Assembly: GCF_029871235.1 (NCBI RefSeq)
Contig: NZ_SSOM01000067.1
Location: 62,001-126,000 of the forward strand
From: Pseudomonas sp. BN411
GTDB lineage: Bacteria > Pseudomonadota > Gammaproteobacteria > Pseudomonadales > Pseudomonadaceae
Length of the DNA stretch: 64,000 nucleotides
Reading direction: 5' to 3'
Shown: one piece after another, positions 62,070 through 64,000 of the stretch
How positions within the stretch are numbered: position 1 is the first letter of the stretch
Layout of the letters: each line of letters begins with the position of its first letter
Position numbers and translations under genes: made by a program
The notes under the pieces: model-generated
Database searches by the model: none
Told to the model about the DNA's origin: nothing
What the model saw: the letters and a program-made list of their open reading frames with translations, nothing else

Positions 62070-62211
62070 CTTGTCCGCGAGAATGCGCGGGAGCACGCAG
62101 CGTGGTTATGATCGGTGACTGGGCGCCGATGGGGGCTTCCACGGGAAACCCAATTGAAGGTGCGTTGGCCGGCAAGCGGCTATCACTGGGCTGTTGAATG
62201 GAGTTGAGCCG

Positions 62212-62895
62212 ATGCGGATCCTGCTAGTCGAAGACAACAACGACATCCTCGCCAACATGGTCGACTTCCTTGAACTCAAGGGCTACAGCGTCGACTGTGC
62301 GCGGGACGGGCTCTCCGGCCTGCACCTGGCCAGCAACGAGCACTACGACCTGATCGTGCTCGACATCATGTTGCCGGGGCTGGATGGCTACAACCTCTGC
62401 CGTCGCCTGCGCGAAGAAGCCCGGCGCGATACGCCGGTGATCATGCTCACCGCCCGCGATGGTTTGGACGACCGGCTCCAGGGCTTCAAGTCCGGTGCTG
62501 ACGACTACCTGCTCAAACCTTTCGCATTGTCCGAGCTGGCCGCCCGCATCGAGGCGGTGCTGCGTCGTTCCCAGGGCGGCGGCAAGCGCAGCCTGAAGGT
62601 GTCCGATCTCAGCTATGACCTGGACACGCTGGAGGTCATCCGCGCGGGCAAGACGCTCAAGCTCAATCCCATCGGTCTCAAGCTGCTCGCCGTGCTGATG
62701 CAGAAGAGCCCGCACCTGGTGCGCCGCGAAGCGCTGGAAGAGGCGTTGTGGGGAGACGACTGTCCCGACAGCGACAGCCTGCGCAGCCACATCCACCAAC
62801 TGCGCCAGGTGATCGACAAGCCCTTCGGCAAGCCGCTGCTGCACACCATGCATGGGCTGGGCTACCGTCTGGCGGAGTCGGCCGATGGAGTTTAA
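62212..62895 (+). CDS. colR: Response regulator ColR (OmpR family)
   Basis: The 227-residue regulator has a receiver domain (MRILLVEDNNDILAN, acceptor Asp51 in DLIVLDIMLPGLDGYNL, Lys in YLLKPFALSELAARIEAVL) and a C-terminal winged helix with the recognition part DCPDSDSLRSHIHQLRQVID and HGLGYRLAE. The sequence resembles ColR and it precedes the matching kinase gene, which it overlaps by 11 bases, downstream of groEL as in Pseudomonas. ColRS responds to zinc, manganese or iron stress and maintains the envelope. The ATG at 62212 follows GGAG; a TTG at 62194 is unlikely. Confidence 0.93.
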   Translation: MRILLVEDNNDILANMVDFLELKGYSVDCARDGLSGLHLASNEHYDLIVLDIMLPGLDGYNLCRRLREEARRDTPVIMLTARDGLDDRLQGFKSGADDYLLKPFALSELAARIEAVLRRSQGGGKRSLKVSDLSYDLDTLEVIRAGKTLKLNPIGLKLLAVLMQKSPHLVRREALEEALWGDDCPDSDSLRSHIHQLRQVIDKPFGKPLLHTMHGLGYRLAESADGV

Positions 62896-64000
62896 GCAGA
62901 GCCTCGCTCGACGGATTCTCATCGCCTTCGTACTGATGACCGCACTCGTGGGCGGCACCTTCGCGGTGGGGATCATCGAGGTGGTGCACGTGATCGAGGA
63001 GCAGTTGATCTCCCGCGACCTGAACAACGAGCTCACGCGGGTCCTGACCCAGAACATCGCCCAGGGCCGGACGCCCAGCCTGGACAGCGACACCCGTTTC
63101 TACAGCAGCGATGGACGTGGCCCCTACGCGCTGCCAGAAGACCTCGCCGGTCTGAAGCTCGGGTTCCACGAAGTATTTGAGGGGGAGAACTCCTATCACG
63201 CGCTGGTGCGCGAGATCGATGGCCGGCGCTATGTGATGCTGCAGGACCAGAGCGATTTCGAAGCTCGTGAGCAGGTGCTCTACCGCGTGGTGATGGTCGG
63301 CTTCGGAATCAGCGTGGTGCTGGCCCTGCTGCTGGGCTGGTTGCTGGCGCGCAAGGTCATCGAGCCCGTGGTTCGCCTGGCCGGCCAGGTCCGCCATCGC
63401 GACCAGTTGCTGGGTATGGCGCCGCCGCTGGCGCCGGATTACGCCTCCGACGAGGTGGGCCAGTTGGCCCAGGCTTTCGACGACACCCTGGGCCGGTTGC
63501 ATGACGTTCTGAACCGCGAGCGCCTCTTCACCAGTGACGTCAGCCACGAGTTGCGTACGCCGCTGATGGTGTTGGCCACATCCTGCGAGCTGTTGGCGGA
63601 AAACCCCAGCCTCGATGCCCGGGGCCGCACCCAGGTGGAGCGTATCGCCCGTGCCACCGAGGAAATGCGCGACCTGGTGCAGACCTTCCTGATGCTGGCG
63701 CGCTCCCAGCGCGACGAGGCCAGTGTGGCGCCCCAGGCGAGCTTGAGCAGCGTGGCCGATGACCTCGCCAGCCAATGGCGCGGCGCTATTGAGCACAAGG
63801 GGCTGCGCTTTGAATATCAGCCGGGGCAGCCCCAGGAGCGTCGCTACAACGCCTCTTTCCTGCGCTCGGTGCTGGGCAACCTGCTGCGCAACGCCCTGCA
63901 CTACACCGACAGCGGCAGCATCCGCCTGGTATTGAAGGACGATGGATTCGTCGTGGAGGACAGCGGCGTCGGCATCCCCGAGGAGGATCGCGAGGCGATG
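62885..64000 (+). CDS. colS: Sensor histidine kinase ColS (cut by window end)
   Basis: The first 372 residues of the kinase are visible. There is a TM helix at about 10-30, a short periplasmic domain (about 32-130) with HEVFEGEN carrying an ExxE pair like the metal site of ColS, a second TM at about 140-160, a HAMP region, and the HisKA domain with the phospho-His in TSDVSHELRTPLMVL. The HATPase N-box LRSVLGNLLRNALHY and VVEDSGVGIPEE then follow before the window ends. The start at 62885 overlaps the colR stop by 11 bases. It is the partner of ColR. Confidence 0.92.
   Translation, partial: MEFKQSLARRILIAFVLMTALVGGTFAVGIIEVVHVIEEQLISRDLNNELTRVLTQNIAQGRTPSLDSDTRFYSSDGRGPYALPEDLAGLKLGFHEVFEGENSYHALVREIDGRRYVMLQDQSDFEAREQVLYRVVMVGFGISVVLALLLGWLLARKVIEPVVRLAGQVRHRDQLLGMAPPLAPDYASDEVGQLAQAFDDTLGRLHDVLNRERLFTSDVSHELRTPLMVLATSCELLAENPSLDARGRTQVERIARATEEMRDLVQTFLMLARSQRDEASVAPQASLSSVADDLASQWRGAIEHKGLRFEYQPGQPQERRYNASFLRSVLGNLLRNALHYTDSGSIRLVLKDDGFVVEDSGVGIPEEDREAM

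Overview
This 64-kb window is chromosomal DNA of a Pseudomonas. It is GC-rich, packed with short-spaced genes on both strands, and rich in the REP-type palindromes typical of the genus. Gene order matches blocks of P. aeruginosa that I recall from memory: hydrolase-oruR-OmpA lipoprotein-acyltransferase-pta-ackA-slyD-glutathione peroxidase-old yellow enzyme-degV-glycosyltransferase-cysZ-trxB; the folX/folE/folM to cidA/B-like block; leucine dehydrogenase with a 2-oxoacid dehydrogenase; and fxsA-groESL-colRS. These blocks are joined differently from PAO1. It looks like core genome with small accessory insertions. I see no rRNA, tRNA, CRISPR array, phage or complete insertion sequence.

Layout. 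1-5.9 kb: end of a LuxR regulator, a TetR regulator, two hydrolases, oruR and an MBL hydrolase. 5.9-13.1 kb: OmpA-type lipoprotein, then a CHASE hybrid histidine kinase with three receiver domains overlapping a REC-PAS-GGDEF-EAL gene. 13.2-19 kb: acyltransferase, then DUF3565-ackA-pta running leftward, with slyD and glutathione peroxidase running rightward. 19.1-26.2 kb: TetR/old yellow enzyme pair sharing an operator, degV, glycosyltransferase, a small secreted protein behind a hairpin-rich leader, cysZ and trxB. 26.4-33 kb: small proteins, the pterin operon folM-folE-folX, and a light-sensing pair (LitR-like MerR regulator and short LOV protein). 33-39.3 kb: LysR with cidA/B-like genes, class II aldolase/hydrolase, SDR and crotonase. 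39.5-43.2 kb: cupin, amine oxidase, SnoaL-AraC fusion, SirB1. 43.3-47.6 kb: leucine dehydrogenase plus E1alpha/E1beta/E2. 47.9-57.5 kb: more variable ground with a desaturase-family enzyme, yebG under a LexA box, a PepSY iron module and a peptidase pair. 57.7-64 kb: SDR, HugZ, fxsA, groESL under a heat-shock promoter, and colRS cut by the window end.

The observations most worth pursuing are these. (1) ackA and pta sit at their normal locus and are full-length and open, yet both have lost many catalytic residues. (2) A single open frame at 55255-56046 joins the first part of a FecI-type sigma factor to the last barrel segment of a TonB-dependent receptor, apparently by an internal deletion, under a Fur-like site. 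(3) A 113-bp hairpin-bearing element occurs twice, inverted, with three differences by eye. (4) At least three genes take their stop codon from the arm of a REP-type palindrome. (5) The same 19-bp operator stands before both the TetR gene and the old yellow enzyme gene.
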